From positions 62,001-126,000 of the forward strand of contig NC_015672.1 in NCBI RefSeq assembly GCF_000218625.1: 64,000 bases of DNA, written 5' to 3'. Position 1 is the stretch's first letter. The number at the start of each line of letters is the position of its first letter. The stretch comes from Flexistipes sinusarabici DSM 4947. Lineage in GTDB: Bacteria; Chrysiogenota; Deferribacteres; Deferribacterales; Flexistipitaceae. This document shows, piece after piece, positions 28,109 to 37,659 of this stretch. The notes under the pieces are model-generated. The model worked only from the letters and a program-made list of their open reading frames with translations, was not told where the DNA came from and made no database searches. The position numbers and the translations under genes were made by a program.

Positions 28109-30175
28109 ATGTCTTATTATCTTTTGGAAATTGGGACGGAGGAGCTTCCGGCCTCTTTTATCAATCCTGCAGCTGAATCTCTGAAGGAAAGTTTCTCCAA
28201 CCTCTTGACAAATAAAGGAATAGGTTTTGGAGATATTCAGACTGGAGGGACACCGAGAAGGCTGTACCTTTATATAGACAATCTGAATGAAAAACAGGAT
28301 GATAAAGAGGAAGAAATTATGGGGCCTCCGGCAAATATTGCTTTTGATGAAAATGGCGGACTCACCAAAGCCGGCAAAGGCTTTGCCAAATCCAAATCTC
28401 TCGATGAAAAATATTTAAAAAGGGTAAAAACGGATAAAGGAGAATATCTGGCAGGCAAAAGGTTTTTTAAAGGTGTAAGAACGGATGAATTTTTACAGGA
28501 AAATGTGGCTTCACTTATCAAGTCCATCCCTTTTCAAAAGTCTATGCGCTGGTCGGATAAAAATCTTAAATTCGCCCGTCCTGTGCACTGGGTTATTTCT
28601 GTTTATAACGGAGATATTCTTGACATTGAGCTGGACGGAATAAAATGCTCGGATATCACATATGGGCACAGGTTTATGAGTGAAGGGGGAGTCAGGGTAA
28701 AAAACTTTGACTCTTACTGTAAAAAACTGCTTGAAAACAACGTGGTTTATGATTTTGACAGCCGAAAGAAACTTATTGAAGATCAATTAAAGAGGATTCA
28801 GGAAGAAAATAACGACTTAATCGTTCAGATTGATGAGGAGCTTCTGGATTCAGTGGCTAATCTGGTTGAAAAACCCTTTGCAGTACTGGGAAGTTTCTCA
28901 GAAGATTTCCTGGAGCTTCCGGATGAGGTTTTAATTACATCAATGAAGAATCACCAAAAATATTTTTACGCGACAGATAAGGACGGCAAAATGAGTAATT
29001 ATTTTATAGGTGTTTCCAATACAAAGCCTAAAGATGATACGATACGTTACGGCTATGAAAAAGTTTTAAAGGCCAGATTGTCTGATGCAGTATTCTTTTT
29101 CGAAAATGATAAGAAAATATTGCTGGAAAACAGGGTGGAACAGCTGAGAGATGTTGTATATCAGGAAAAACTGGGGACTTCTTATGAAAAAATGGAGCGT
29201 TTTTATAAAATTGCCTCTTACCTCAGCGGACAACTGGCTTCTGACAGAATTGAGAATACGCAGAGGGTTGCCTATTTGTGTAAAGGTGATCTGATGACGG
29301 AGATGATTTACGAATTTCCTGAGCTGCAGGGGATAATGGGCAGAGAGTATGCCAGAGTTCAGGGGGAAAATGATGTAATATGCAAAGGGATTTACGAGCA
29401 TTACCTCCCTCGTTTTGCAGGAGATGATTTGCCTGAAACCAAAGAAGGCTGTTTTGTTTCCATTGCTGATAAAATCGACACAATATGCGGCTGTTTTGCG
29501 ATAGGTCTGATACCAACGGGCAACAACGACCCCTATGCCCTGAGAAGAAATGCAATAGGTATTCTTAACATAATCAGAAACAAAAATTTTCGACTCAGCC
29601 TTAAACGTCTTATCGATTATTCTCTGGAGGTTTTATCGGAAAAAATCTCTTTTGACTCTAAAGAAGTATCTGAACAAATATATGATTTTATTTTATTAAG
29701 ATTAAAAAATATTCTTCATGAGGAAGGAATCCCGGGGGATGTTTTTGATGCAGTGAAAGGGTATGATGATATAGTATGTCTGCAAAGTGCCGCTGAGGCA
29801 ATTGCCAGAGTAAAAGACGGAGAAGATTTTGAAGTGATAGCAACCAGTTATAAGCGTATCAGTAATATACTAAAAAAAGCAGGCTGGCAAAGAAAGGATT
29901 ATGATATATCCCTTTTTCAGTCTGATTTTGAATCAAAACTGGATGCAGCTATAAAAGAGAAAGAAGGCAGAATAAATGTATTGATAAATAATGAGGAATA
30001 TAAATCTGCTATGGACGAGCTTCTGGGCTTGCGTCTGGTTGTGGATGATTTCTTTGACAATGTGATGGTTATGGACAAAGATGAGAAGATAAAGAATAAC
30101 AGACTTTCTTTACTCAACAGTTTAAAATCTGTTTTTGATATTGCTGCAGATTTGTCCAAGGTTAAAAACGCTTAA
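28109..30175 (+). CDS. glyS: Glycyl-tRNA synthetase beta subunit
   Basis: 688-residue beta chain of the heterotetrameric glycyl-tRNA synthetase. The start is typical (YYLLEIGTEELPASFINPA), followed by GTPRRL, MRWSDKNLKFARPVHW and SMKNHQKYFY. The HD-like core has PELQGIMGREYA, and a C-terminal anticodon-binding domain follows. The alpha chain gene glyQ, which usually lies directly upstream, is absent: the preceding gene is ispF. The alpha subunit must be encoded elsewhere, since glyS cannot work alone. It is followed by ppdK after 21 nt. Confidence 0.96.
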   Translation: MSYYLLEIGTEELPASFINPAAESLKESFSNLLTNKGIGFGDIQTGGTPRRLYLYIDNLNEKQDDKEEEIMGPPANIAFDENGGLTKAGKGFAKSKSLDEKYLKRVKTDKGEYLAGKRFFKGVRTDEFLQENVASLIKSIPFQKSMRWSDKNLKFARPVHWVISVYNGDILDIELDGIKCSDITYGHRFMSEGGVRVKNFDSYCKKLLENNVVYDFDSRKKLIEDQLKRIQEENNDLIVQIDEELLDSVANLVEKPFAVLGSFSEDFLELPDEVLITSMKNHQKYFYATDKDGKMSNYFIGVSNTKPKDDTIRYGYEKVLKARLSDAVFFFENDKKILLENRVEQLRDVVYQEKLGTSYEKMERFYKIASYLSGQLASDRIENTQRVAYLCKGDLMTEMIYEFPELQGIMGREYARVQGENDVICKGIYEHYLPRFAGDDLPETKEGCFVSIADKIDTICGCFAIGLIPTGNNDPYALRRNAIGILNIIRNKNFRLSLKRLIDYSLEVLSEKISFDSKEVSEQIYDFILLRLKNILHEEGIPGDVFDAVKGYDDIVCLQSAAEAIARVKDGEDFEVIATSYKRISNILKKAGWQRKDYDISLFQSDFESKLDAAIKEKEGRINVLINNEEYKSAMDELLGLRLVVDDFFDNVMVMDKDEKIKNNRLSLLNSLKSVFDIAADLSKVKNA

Positions 30176-30196
30176 ATTAATATAAGGGGGCACTAT

Positions 30197-32818
30197 ATGG
30201 CGAAGAAATACGTTTATTTTTTCGGTGACGGAAAGGCCGAGGGAAGCGGAGATATGAAGAATCTCCTGGGCGGAAAAGGAGCCGGTTTGGCCGAAATGAC
30301 GAACCTCGGGGTACCTGTACCGCCGGGATTTACCATAACAACCGAGGCCTGTGTTGAATACCAGAAGCTGGGTGATTATCCGGAAGGAATGTGGGAAGAA
30401 TCACTTAAGGCTTTGGAAAAGCTTGAAAAGAGTATTAATAAGAAATTCGGAGGCAAGGAAAATCCTCTGCTGGTTTCAGTACGTTCCGGTGCCAGGGTTT
30501 CTATGCCGGGGATGATGGATACAGTTTTGAACCTCGGCCTGAACGATGAGACTGTGGAAGGTCTTGCTTCTGTTTCGGGCAGCAAGCGCTTTGCCTACGA
30601 TTCTTACAGACGCTTTATACAGATGTTTTCTGATGTGGTTCTGGGGATAGAGCATAATCGCTTTGAGGAAGTTATCAAACAGGTGAAAAAAGCCAGGAAT
30701 GTGGAAATCGATACTCAGCTGGATGAAAATGATATGTTCGAACTTGTGGAAAAGTTTAAGAAGCTTGTATCAGAAGAGCTTGGAAGATCATTTCCACAGG
30801 ATGTATTTGAACAGCTTAAGCTGTCTGTAAATGCTGTCTTCGATTCATGGAATAATCAGAGGGCGAAAACTTACCGCCGTTTAAACAAGATACCGGACGA
30901 ATGGGGAACAGCGGTTAACGTTGTTGCTATGGTGTTCGGTAATATGGGAAATGACTGCGGAACCGGTGTGGCTTTTACAAGAAATCCATCCACAGGGGAG
31001 AAAGAGTTTTTCGGCGAGTTTCTTATCAATGCCCAGGGGGAAGATGTTGTGGCTGGTATAAGAACGCCGGAGCCTATTTCTCAGCTTAAGGGCGAGATGC
31101 CGGAAGTGTTTGCTCAGCTTGAAGAGGTTTACAGAAAGCTGGAGAACCACTACAAGGACATGCAGGATATTGAATTTACCGTTGAAAAAAATCAGCTGTA
31201 CATGCTCCAGACGAGAAATGGCAAAAGAACGGCTAAAGCTGCAGTGAAGATTGCTTATGATATGTACGAAGAGGGGTTGATAGATAAAAAGACTGCGGTG
31301 ATGAGGGTTGCCCCTGCGCAAGTGGATCAGCTTTTGCATCCCATGATAGATCCGGAGGAGAAGTATAAGGCTGTTGCAAAAGGACTTCCGGCTTCACCAG
31401 GTGCCGCTGTAGGCAAAGTTGTTTTTACTGCGGATGATGCAGAAAAGATGGCTTCAAAGGGTGAAAAAGTTATCCTTGTCAGGAATGAGACATCACCGGA
31501 AGATATAGGGGGAATGGATGCTGCCGAAGGCATTCTCACAGCTACAGGAGGTATGACAAGCCATGCTGCGGTGGTTGCCAGAGGAATGGGCAAGTGCTGC
31601 GTTGCCGGATGCGGAGCCTTGAAAATAGACGAAAAATCCAAAAAAATAGTGGTGGATAACGAAACAGTCCGTGAAAATGACATTATAACAATCAATGGCA
31701 CAACGGGTGAAGTGATACTGGAAAAGGTTAAGCTGATTGAACCCGAATTATCCGGAGAGTTTGCAAAGATACTCGAATGGGCTGATGAATTCAGAGAGCT
31801 GGGAGTCAGAACGAACGCTGACACACCCAAAGACTCGGCAACAGCCAGGAAGTTCGGCGCCGAAGGTATCGGCCTTTGCAGAACTGAACATATGTTTTTT
31901 GAAGGTAACCGGATTGATGCAGTAAGAGAGATGATTCTGGCAGATGACGAAGAAGGGAGGAAAAAGGCTCTTTATAAGATAAAACCTTATCAGAAGGAGG
32001 ATTTCATAGGTATTTTTAAGGCTATGGAAGGCCTTCCCGTGACAATAAGGCTGCTGGATCCACCGCTCCATGAGTTTATCCCGCATACCGATGAGGATAT
32101 AGAGAAGGTAGCAAAATATGCAGGGGTTCCTGCGGATAAACTTAAAGCCAAAGCCGAAGAGCTTAAAGAATTTAACCCCATGCTGGGTCACCGCGGATGC
32201 AGGCTGGGAATAACATATCCGGAAATTTATGAAATGCAGGTATATGCTATTATTGAGGCGGCCTGTGAAGTGAAAAAGGAAGGCGTGGATGTTTTGCCTG
32301 AGATTATGATTCCGTTGGTGGGGCATAGCAAGGAACTTGAAGTTTTGAGAAATATCACCGAGAAAGTGGCTGATGAGGTTATAAGCAGCTATAATGTGGG
32401 CCTTAAATATCTTGTGGGAACCATGATTGAGCTGCCCAGAGCTGCACTTACGGCTGATGAGATTGCCGAGTATGCAGATTTCTTTTCTTTTGGTACCAAT
32501 GATCTTACTCAAACGACTTTCGGCCTCAGCAGGGATGATTCCGGAAGGTTTTTACCTGCATATATCGATAAAAAGATTTACAGGGAAGACCCGTTTATCT
32601 CCATCGACCAGTCTGGTGTGGGGGAACTTGTTAAGATAGGTGTCGAGAAGGGCAGATCCAGAAAGAAAGAGCTGAAAACGGGAATATGCGGAGAACACGG
32701 CGGTGATCCTGATTCAATATATTTCTGCCAGAAGGTGGGGTTGAATTATGTGAGCTGTTCCCCTTTTAGGGTGCCTGTTGCGCGGCTTGCGGCTGCTCAT
32801 GCTGTTCTTTCGGAATAG
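30197..32818 (+). CDS. ppdK: Pyruvate, phosphate dikinase
   Basis: Interconverts pyruvate, ATP and phosphate with PEP, AMP and PPi. 873 residues. The N-terminal ATP-grasp domain starts VYFFGDGKAEGSGDMKNLLGGKGAGLAEM and contains SVRSGARVSMPGMMDTVLNLG. The swivelling phosphohistidine domain has ATGGMTSHAAVVARGMG (His near 456). The PEP/pyruvate barrel has GLCRTEHMFF and DPPLHEFIPH and ends with the catalytic TGICGEHGGDP. AAGGGGG precedes ATG 30197. A glycolytic/gluconeogenic role in an anaerobe is likely. A strong terminator follows. Confidence 0.97.
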   Translation: MAKKYVYFFGDGKAEGSGDMKNLLGGKGAGLAEMTNLGVPVPPGFTITTEACVEYQKLGDYPEGMWEESLKALEKLEKSINKKFGGKENPLLVSVRSGARVSMPGMMDTVLNLGLNDETVEGLASVSGSKRFAYDSYRRFIQMFSDVVLGIEHNRFEEVIKQVKKARNVEIDTQLDENDMFELVEKFKKLVSEELGRSFPQDVFEQLKLSVNAVFDSWNNQRAKTYRRLNKIPDEWGTAVNVVAMVFGNMGNDCGTGVAFTRNPSTGEKEFFGEFLINAQGEDVVAGIRTPEPISQLKGEMPEVFAQLEEVYRKLENHYKDMQDIEFTVEKNQLYMLQTRNGKRTAKAAVKIAYDMYEEGLIDKKTAVMRVAPAQVDQLLHPMIDPEEKYKAVAKGLPASPGAAVGKVVFTADDAEKMASKGEKVILVRNETSPEDIGGMDAAEGILTATGGMTSHAAVVARGMGKCCVAGCGALKIDEKSKKIVVDNETVRENDIITINGTTGEVILEKVKLIEPELSGEFAKILEWADEFRELGVRTNADTPKDSATARKFGAEGIGLCRTEHMFFEGNRIDAVREMILADDEEGRKKALYKIKPYQKEDFIGIFKAMEGLPVTIRLLDPPLHEFIPHTDEDIEKVAKYAGVPADKLKAKAEELKEFNPMLGHRGCRLGITYPEIYEMQVYAIIEAACEVKKEGVDVLPEIMIPLVGHSKELEVLRNITEKVADEVISSYNVGLKYLVGTMIELPRAALTADEIAEYADFFSFGTNDLTQTTFGLSRDDSGRFLPAYIDKKIYREDPFISIDQSGVGELVKIGVEKGRSRKKELKTGICGEHGGDPDSIYFCQKVGLNYVSCSPFRVPVARLAAAHAVLSE

Positions 32819-32829
32819 ATGAAATAAAT

Positions 32830-32855
32830 GCCCGGAAACTTAACTGTTTCCGGGC
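32830..32855 (+). terminator. Intrinsic terminator after ppdK
   Basis: GCCCGGAAAC (32830-32839) pairs perfectly with GTTTCCGGGC (32846-32855) around a 6-nt loop, followed by TTCTT. It separates ppdK from the RdgC-like pair, although the short T-run may allow some readthrough. Confidence 0.8.
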
Positions 32856-32873
32856 TTCTTAACAGGGGTATAC

Positions 32874-33476
32874 ATGGGACTTGCTAACGGGTCACTGACG
32901 TTTTTTCGGTTATTTTACAATGAAAATGTTGAATATTCCCTTGCCGATGCAACAGAGTTGCTTAAAGAATATTCTTTTGACAGGTTTTACGACAGCAGTA
33001 AACCATTAAATTACGGTTTTGTTCCTCTGGGATACCCGGAGGTTTCAGATTTTGACAGTGCGGAACTGCTTTTTGATAATACGTTTATTTTTACCGTTAG
33101 AATCGATGAGAAAAAAATCAGCAAAAAATTCTTTGATATAAAATTTGAAGAGATGAAGAATGATTTTTTGAAACAGAACAATAAAGAATACCTGTCGAAG
33201 TCTGACAAAGACTTTATTAAAAACGCTCTGACTAACAAAATGCATTCTCAGGCCTATCCCGCCACAACATTGGTAGAGGTAATCTGGGAAATAGATAACA
33301 AAGAAATTTTTATATCAAGTCTTACGAATAAGACGTTTGAGTCGGTTGTTCATCTGTTCCGAGCAGCGTTTGAGGTAAACTTATTCAGGGACTCACTGAT
33401 GGAAACGGTTAAGAGAAAAATCAGTGAGCCGTATAAAATTGATGATTTGAAAAATGTAGCACCAACGGGCTTTTAA
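32874..33476 (+). CDS. RdgC-like protein, N-terminal half
   Basis: A 200-residue protein. Its layout follows the first two thirds of RdgC, the ring-shaped DNA-binding protein that restrains RecA. A short strand (SLTFFRLFYNEN) is followed by LLKEYSFDRF, then YGFVPLGYP where RdgC has its GW-V-P-P-G motif. A long charged helix follows (FFDIKFEEMKNDFLKQNNKEYLSKSDKDFIKNAL), and then a strand pair with VEVIWEIDNKEIFISSLTNKTFESVVHLFRAAF. It ends where classical RdgC would continue; the next gene appears to supply the remainder. This recognition is by eye and the identity is low. Confidence 0.55.
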   Translation: MGLANGSLTFFRLFYNENVEYSLADATELLKEYSFDRFYDSSKPLNYGFVPLGYPEVSDFDSAELLFDNTFIFTVRIDEKKISKKFFDIKFEEMKNDFLKQNNKEYLSKSDKDFIKNALTNKMHSQAYPATTLVEVIWEIDNKEIFISSLTNKTFESVVHLFRAAFEVNLFRDSLMETVKRKISEPYKIDDLKNVAPTGF

Positions 33477-33501
33477 TTTTACTATTTTTAAGGGGGGACT
33501 T

Positions 33502-34011
33502 TTGCCGCTTTTTGCAGATGCGTCTAAAAGAGACATTTCTTTTCTGGAATCTGAATTTCTCACTTATCTGCTAGCGAGGTTTTTTATAAGTGATAACAGT
33601 GTGGATATCGGAGAGAGAAGTTACTATTTTGTACCTGTTAAAAATATTGTTTTAAGCAGTGCTTCTTCAGGTGAAAAAATATCGATAGAGACGGATAAGT
33701 TTGATGCCTGTAAGGAGCTTTATATCGCTCTTAAGTCGTCCAAATCCGTTACACTTCTTCAAATGGAGCTTAAAAATGAAAATATCAATCTGGAAATTTG
33801 TCTGAAAACCGACCCTGTAAGAATTACAAAGGTAAAAGCACCCAAGAGTCTGGCTGAAGAGCAGATGGACAAAATTGTTGAAAGAAAACTGTATGTAAGC
33901 ACTGTGTTTGCTTTTTTTGACCAGATGGTGTGTGATTTTGTCAATCTGCGGATTGAGCGTGAATGGTATGACTTTGTGGAAAAATTCAGGCATTTTTTGA
34001 AATCTGTGTAA
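33502..34011 (+). CDS. Companion protein, probable C-terminal half of a split RdgC
   Basis: A 169-residue protein that starts with TTG 33502 behind AGGGGGGAC, 25 nt after the previous gene. An opening stretch, FLESEFLTYLLARFF, resembles the F-L-T-x-W-L region of RdgC. Later, SSKSVTLLQMELKNENINLE followed by KTDPVRITKVKAP matches the GK-x-V-T-x-L-x-L and R-I-K-x-L-K pattern of the RdgC C-terminal domain. A predicted amphipathic C-terminal helix ends the chain. The two genes together (369 residues) exceed E. coli RdgC (303). A bipartite RdgC is my inference; otherwise function is unknown. Confidence 0.5.
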   Translation: MPLFADASKRDISFLESEFLTYLLARFFISDNSVDIGERSYYFVPVKNIVLSSASSGEKISIETDKFDACKELYIALKSSKSVTLLQMELKNENINLEICLKTDPVRITKVKAPKSLAEEQMDKIVERKLYVSTVFAFFDQMVCDFVNLRIEREWYDFVEKFRHFLKSV

Positions 34012-34051
34012 TTATCTTTTTCCCTTTTGATAAGCCGTGGTATAATAAAAT

Positions 34052-35485
34052 ATGGAATTGCCCAGATTGATTGAAAATATTTTTGAGTTGCGTCTAAGTT
34101 ATCTGTCAATAACATATGATCAATTTAAAGTGTTTGAATATTCCGGCAAAACTGCTCCCAACCAGTCAGTGATTTTGGAGGATGGTAACTTTCATTCCAG
34201 AATGGACTTTTATAAAGACCAGGATATTTCCCATAATGATAAGAAAAACATAAAAGATCTTATTTTGGCCTTTCAGAGGGGCTCCTCCCTTGATTGTCTG
34301 TCTGAGATGTTTAACTGTACCGAACTGCTTTATTCTGTTCTGAAGCATGACCCGATAGATAAAATAATTTATAATATGATCGAAGGGCTACTTAAACCCG
34401 GTAATTTCCAAAAGGCGGGTGTTTTTTTTCTCAATGAGTCTTTAATGAAGCTTAAAGGGGCTATGTACGGCAGTAAAAGTGATGAAATCAGTGTTGATAA
34501 TTTTAATTTCAGAAGAATTTCCATTCCGCTTTACAAAAGAGACCATTTTACCGATGTGATATTTTTTGAAAAAATAGACACTGTAAATGTTGATATTTTT
34601 GAATCCAGGAGGCTTCTGGAGTATTTTGACGGAGATGTCGCCTGCTGCGGTATTTATTCATCAAGAGGCCCTGTGGGGGCTATACTGGCTCAGTCGGACA
34701 ATTATAATTCCCACAGAATGACCCATCTGACTCTTTACGGCAAAATATGTTCTGTTGCACTTGAGTTATCCAAGACATTAAAACGGCTTGAATTTGCAGT
34801 GCAGGATATCGACTATTTTAAAAACAATTTATACGCGTCGGATAATTTTGCCCAGATTGGAAGGCTTGTGGCAACGGTCGCCCATGAACTGAAAAATCCG
34901 CTTGTCGCCATAGGAGGGTTCAGTAAACGACTTGAAAGAATAGTTGAAGAACCTAAAGCTCAAACCTATCTGGGAATCATATATTCCGAAGTTGAAAGAT
35001 TGGAGAAGATTGTCTCCGATATTTTAAGCTACTCCCGCGAAATGGACCTTAATAAAGAAAGACACTCACTGCCGGACATCATTTTTGAGCTGACCCAGCT
35101 GCTTGATCATCAGTTACGTCTTAACGGGGTGGAAGTAAAAGTGGAAATTCCCGATGATATGAAAATATATGTGGATGCAAAAAGGATGAAGCAGGTACTG
35201 TTAAATTTATTCAATAATTCGCTTGATGCCATGCAGGAGGGTGGTATACTTAAAATAAAAGCATATGAAGACGGCTCCGCCGGCATTGTGGAAATAAGTG
35301 ATACCGGCGGCGGAATTCCCGATGAAATTATGAAAAGAGTCTATGAGCCTTTTTATACGACCAAAGATAAGGGAACCGGTCTTGGTTTACCTTTGTGCAA
35401 GAGGATTATATTTTCACACGGAGGGGATATAAAGCTGCTGAACCGGGACGGCGGAGTACATGTAACCATAAAATTACCGAATTAG
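34052..35485 (+). CDS. Cytoplasmic sensor histidine kinase
   Basis: A 477-residue two-component kinase without membrane helices. Residues of about 80-240 look like a GAF-type sensor region. A coiled linker leads to the HisKA domain with the phosphorylated His278 in TVAHELKNPLVAIGGF. The HATPase domain has NLFNNSLDAM (N box), DTGGGIPDEI (G1) and TKDKGTGLGLPLCKRI (G2). The receiver encoded 9 nt downstream is its likely partner. Position after the RdgC-like pair makes one transcript possible, but no functional link is evident. Confidence 0.9.
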   Translation: MELPRLIENIFELRLSYLSITYDQFKVFEYSGKTAPNQSVILEDGNFHSRMDFYKDQDISHNDKKNIKDLILAFQRGSSLDCLSEMFNCTELLYSVLKHDPIDKIIYNMIEGLLKPGNFQKAGVFFLNESLMKLKGAMYGSKSDEISVDNFNFRRISIPLYKRDHFTDVIFFEKIDTVNVDIFESRRLLEYFDGDVACCGIYSSRGPVGAILAQSDNYNSHRMTHLTLYGKICSVALELSKTLKRLEFAVQDIDYFKNNLYASDNFAQIGRLVATVAHELKNPLVAIGGFSKRLERIVEEPKAQTYLGIIYSEVERLEKIVSDILSYSREMDLNKERHSLPDIIFELTQLLDHQLRLNGVEVKVEIPDDMKIYVDAKRMKQVLLNLFNNSLDAMQEGGILKIKAYEDGSAGIVEISDTGGGIPDEIMKRVYEPFYTTKDKGTGLGLPLCKRIIFSHGGDIKLLNRDGGVHVTIKLPN

Positions 35486-35494
35486 GGGGAAAAC

Positions 35495-35857
35495 TTGAAA
35501 AACAGAGTTCTTGTTGTGGATGATGAACAGGGAGTCAGAGAGTTTTATAAGGATTTTTTGCTGGATCATGGTTTCGAGGTTTTAACCGCAGCTAATGCAA
35601 GGGAGGGGTTGAGGATCGCAGATGAAAATGAGCTTGATATCGTTATTATGGATATCGACATGCCAGGTTTAAGCGGGCTTGATGCCCTTAAAGAGCTCAG
35701 AGAGATTGACGATAAGATTCCCGTGTTGCTGCTTACCGCATATGAAAGGTATAAAAGGAATTTTGCATCCCTCTATGCGGATGAATACATTGTAAAGGAT
35801 AAAAAACCTGATTTTGTGTTGAGAAAAATCAACGAGAGGCTGAAATTCAGCGCTTAA
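35495..35857 (+). CDS. Stand-alone receiver-domain response regulator
   Basis: A CheY-like receiver of 120 residues with no output domain: acidic pair Asp9-Asp10, phosphoacceptor Asp53 in IVIMDIDMPG, Thr in LLLTAYER, and Lys in YIVKDKKPD. It starts at TTG 35495 after GGGGGAAAAC. Placed directly after the histidine kinase gene, it is probably its phosphorelay partner. The lack of an output domain suggests control by protein-protein contact or onward phosphotransfer. Confidence 0.88.
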   Translation: MKNRVLVVDDEQGVREFYKDFLLDHGFEVLTAANAREGLRIADENELDIVIMDIDMPGLSGLDALKELREIDDKIPVLLLTAYERYKRNFASLYADEYIVKDKKPDFVLRKINERLKFSA

Positions 35858-35867
35858 CCTGATTTGG

Positions 35868-36476
35868 TCAGAGGATATATTCTACAAAACTGCATTCCTT
35901 GTTTTCCTCTTTCTCTATCCCCTCAGGGGTCTTTTTAAACAGTGTGATTTTATCTTTTATAGGTGCCACGATTCTGCCGCCAACTTTTAACTGTCTGAAG
36001 TAATCCTCACCAATATTTTGGGCACCGCAGGTAAAAATAATTTTGTCAAAAGGAGCCTCATCAGGCCATCCGGCTGAATTAGATGTTAATTTAAAAAATA
36101 CATTTTTAATGAAAAGACGTCGTATCCTTTCGGAAGCTCTTGCATAAAGACGGGGGATTCGCTCAACTGTGTAGACAGATGATACAAGGCGTGACAGTAC
36201 AGCCGCCTGAAAGCCGGAGCCTGTTCCAATCTCAAGTATTTTATCAGATGGTTCAGGAGCAAGCAGATATGTCATCAGTGCCACGGTTGACGGTTTTGAA
36301 ATGGTCTGCCCAAAACCTATGGGCTGTGCATTATCATCATAAGCAAACCTTGCAAGAGCATCGTCCATAAACCGGCTTCTCGGTATTATTCTGAATGCAT
36401 TTATAATATGGGGGTCATTGTTACAGTGCGGAGCGATAGTGTTTTTTATAAAACTTTCAGGTACCTTGTTTCTCAT
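35868..36476 (-). CDS. pcm: Protein-L-isoaspartate O-methyltransferase
   Basis: SAM-dependent repair enzyme for isomerised aspartyl residues, 202 residues. Motifs: VPRSRF-like [37 protein letters not shown] site [18 protein letters not shown], and [13 protein letters not shown]. The last replaces the commoner V-T-A-A-P at the acceptor region. The C-terminal part [11 protein letters not shown] is typical. It overlaps argB by 4 nt (ATGA), so translation is coupled. It converges with the receiver gene only 10 bp away. Confidence 0.9.
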   Translation of the reverse strand: MRNKVPESFIKNTIAPHCNNDPHIINAFRIIPRSRFMDDALARFAYDDNAQPIGFGQTISKPSTVALMTYLLAPEPSDKILEIGTGSGFQAAVLSRLVSSVYTVERIPRLYARASERIRRLFIKNVFFKLTSNSAGWPDEAPFDKIIFTCGAQNIGEDYFRQLKVGGRIVAPIKDKITLFKKTPEGIEKEENKECSFVEYIL

Positions 36477-37351
36477 AAAGTTATCTGTGTCCCTATTCCA
36501 GAGTCTGTGAAAATCTCCAGCAGCACCGAGTGCAGTATCCTGCCGTCAACGATGTGAGCTTTGTTGACACCTGCCTCCAATGCTGTAACTGCAGCATCCG
36601 TTTTGGGTATCATGCCTCCCTTGATGATCTTATCATTTTTCAATCTGGGAACGTCATTCGCTTTAATCGAGGAGATAAGGTTCCCATCGTTATCCAGAAC
36701 GCCCCGCACATCGGTAAGCATAATGAGTTTCTCAGCTTTTACTGCAGCCGCCACAGACCCTGCGACAAGATCTGCGTTTATATTGTATGCTTCATAATCA
36801 TCGCCTATCCCAACGGGGGCAATTATTGGGATAAAATCTTTCGAAACAGCCTGTATAACATCAGCGTCCACACTTTTTACCCTTCCGACGTGTCCTATAT
36901 CCATTATTTCCGGTGCCTGCAGAATAGTTGAATCATTCTCCACCATTAATTTCTCAGCTGTAAGGAGGTGACCGTCTTTACCTGAAAGACCTATTGCACT
37001 TCCACCGTTTTTGTTTATGAGGTTTACAATATCTTTGTTTACCTTTCCGGCCAGCACCATTTCAACAACACTCATTGTTTCTCTATCTGTTACACGCATT
37101 CCCGAAACAAATTTCGTTTTTATACCCATCTTTCCCAGCATTTCAGCAATTTGGGGGCCTCCACCATGGACGATAATGGGATTTATCCCAACATATTTAA
37201 GCAGTACAATATCCTTTGCAAAATTATTTTTCAGTTCCGTTTCCACCATTGCACTGCCGCCATATTTTACAACTATAGTTTTGCCGTAAAATTTTCGTAT
37301 GTAGGGTAAAGATTCAACCAGTGTTGAAGCTTTTTCAATAAGTTCCTGCAT
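36473..37351 (-). CDS. argB: Acetylglutamate kinase
   Basis: Second step of arginine synthesis, phosphorylating N-acetylglutamate. 292 residues with [21 protein letters not shown], the GLSGKDG loop, [18 protein letters not shown] and the C-terminal [17 protein letters not shown]. The N-terminal helix ([22 protein letters not shown]) is the kind associated with arginine-inhibited hexameric enzymes and with PII binding in other bacteria. A good promoter lies upstream. No other arg gene is in the window. Confidence 0.97.
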   Translation of the reverse strand: MQELIEKASTLVESLPYIRKFYGKTIVVKYGGSAMVETELKNNFAKDIVLLKYVGINPIIVHGGGPQIAEMLGKMGIKTKFVSGMRVTDRETMSVVEMVLAGKVNKDIVNLINKNGGSAIGLSGKDGHLLTAEKLMVENDSTILQAPEIMDIGHVGRVKSVDADVIQAVSKDFIPIIAPVGIGDDYEAYNINADLVAGSVAAAVKAEKLIMLTDVRGVLDNDGNLISSIKANDVPRLKNDKIIKGGMIPKTDAAVTALEAGVNKAHIVDGRILHSVLLEIFTDSGIGTQITL

Positions 37352-37399
37352 TTAGTTCCCCCGGAATGAGATAGCTTCCGGATATTAACCGGATATTTT

Positions 37400-37428
37400 A
37401 TAATATATTGTGCAACAGTCAAAGTCAA
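37400..37428 (-). promoter_or_regulatory. Putative argB promoter
   Basis: On the minus strand TTGACT (37428-37423) and TATTAT (37405-37400) are separated by 17 bp, about 50 nt upstream of argB. An inverted repeat around CCGGATATTAACCGG (37377-37391) lies downstream in the leader. Confidence 0.55.
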
Positions 37429-37455
37429 TTCAGGATTGAATTGGTGAGATTGGAA

Positions 37456-37509
37456 GGTAGAGGCAAAGGCAAAGGAAAAGGAAAAGGTAAAGGTAGAGGT
37501 AGAGGTTAA
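37456..37509. repeat. Degenerate 6-bp tandem repeat (consensus GGNARA, 9 units)
   Basis: GGTAGA, GGCAAA twice, GGAAAA twice, GGTAAA, GGTAGA twice and GGTTAA are joined head to tail, giving a pure purine-rich tract except at position 3. It lies in the 308-bp divergent gap between argB and the hypothetical gene at 37660. The rest of this gap (37510-37659) shows only low-complexity AT-rich sequence apart from the argB promoter. Confidence 0.7.
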
Positions 37510-37659
37510 AAAGATTGAACAGGTTAAGTGCTTAAGTGGGCATTCAACATTGAGCAATGAACCCATTACGGATCACAGTTTTTAAAATTTATAAATTTTC
37601 ATGTGATGCCAACTGATGCCTGTTTGCCAAGCTGAAAGACATGTGGTATAAGTTTCAAT

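Noticed and set aside
31748-32512. A 254-codon minus-strand ORF inside ppdK.
   Set aside because: ppdK is fully conserved on the other strand. The antisense product has no domain signature and the frame is explained by codon bias.
37456-37509. The hexamer tract considered as a CRISPR-like array.
   Set aside because: Units are 6 bp with no spacers, and no cas genes are present.
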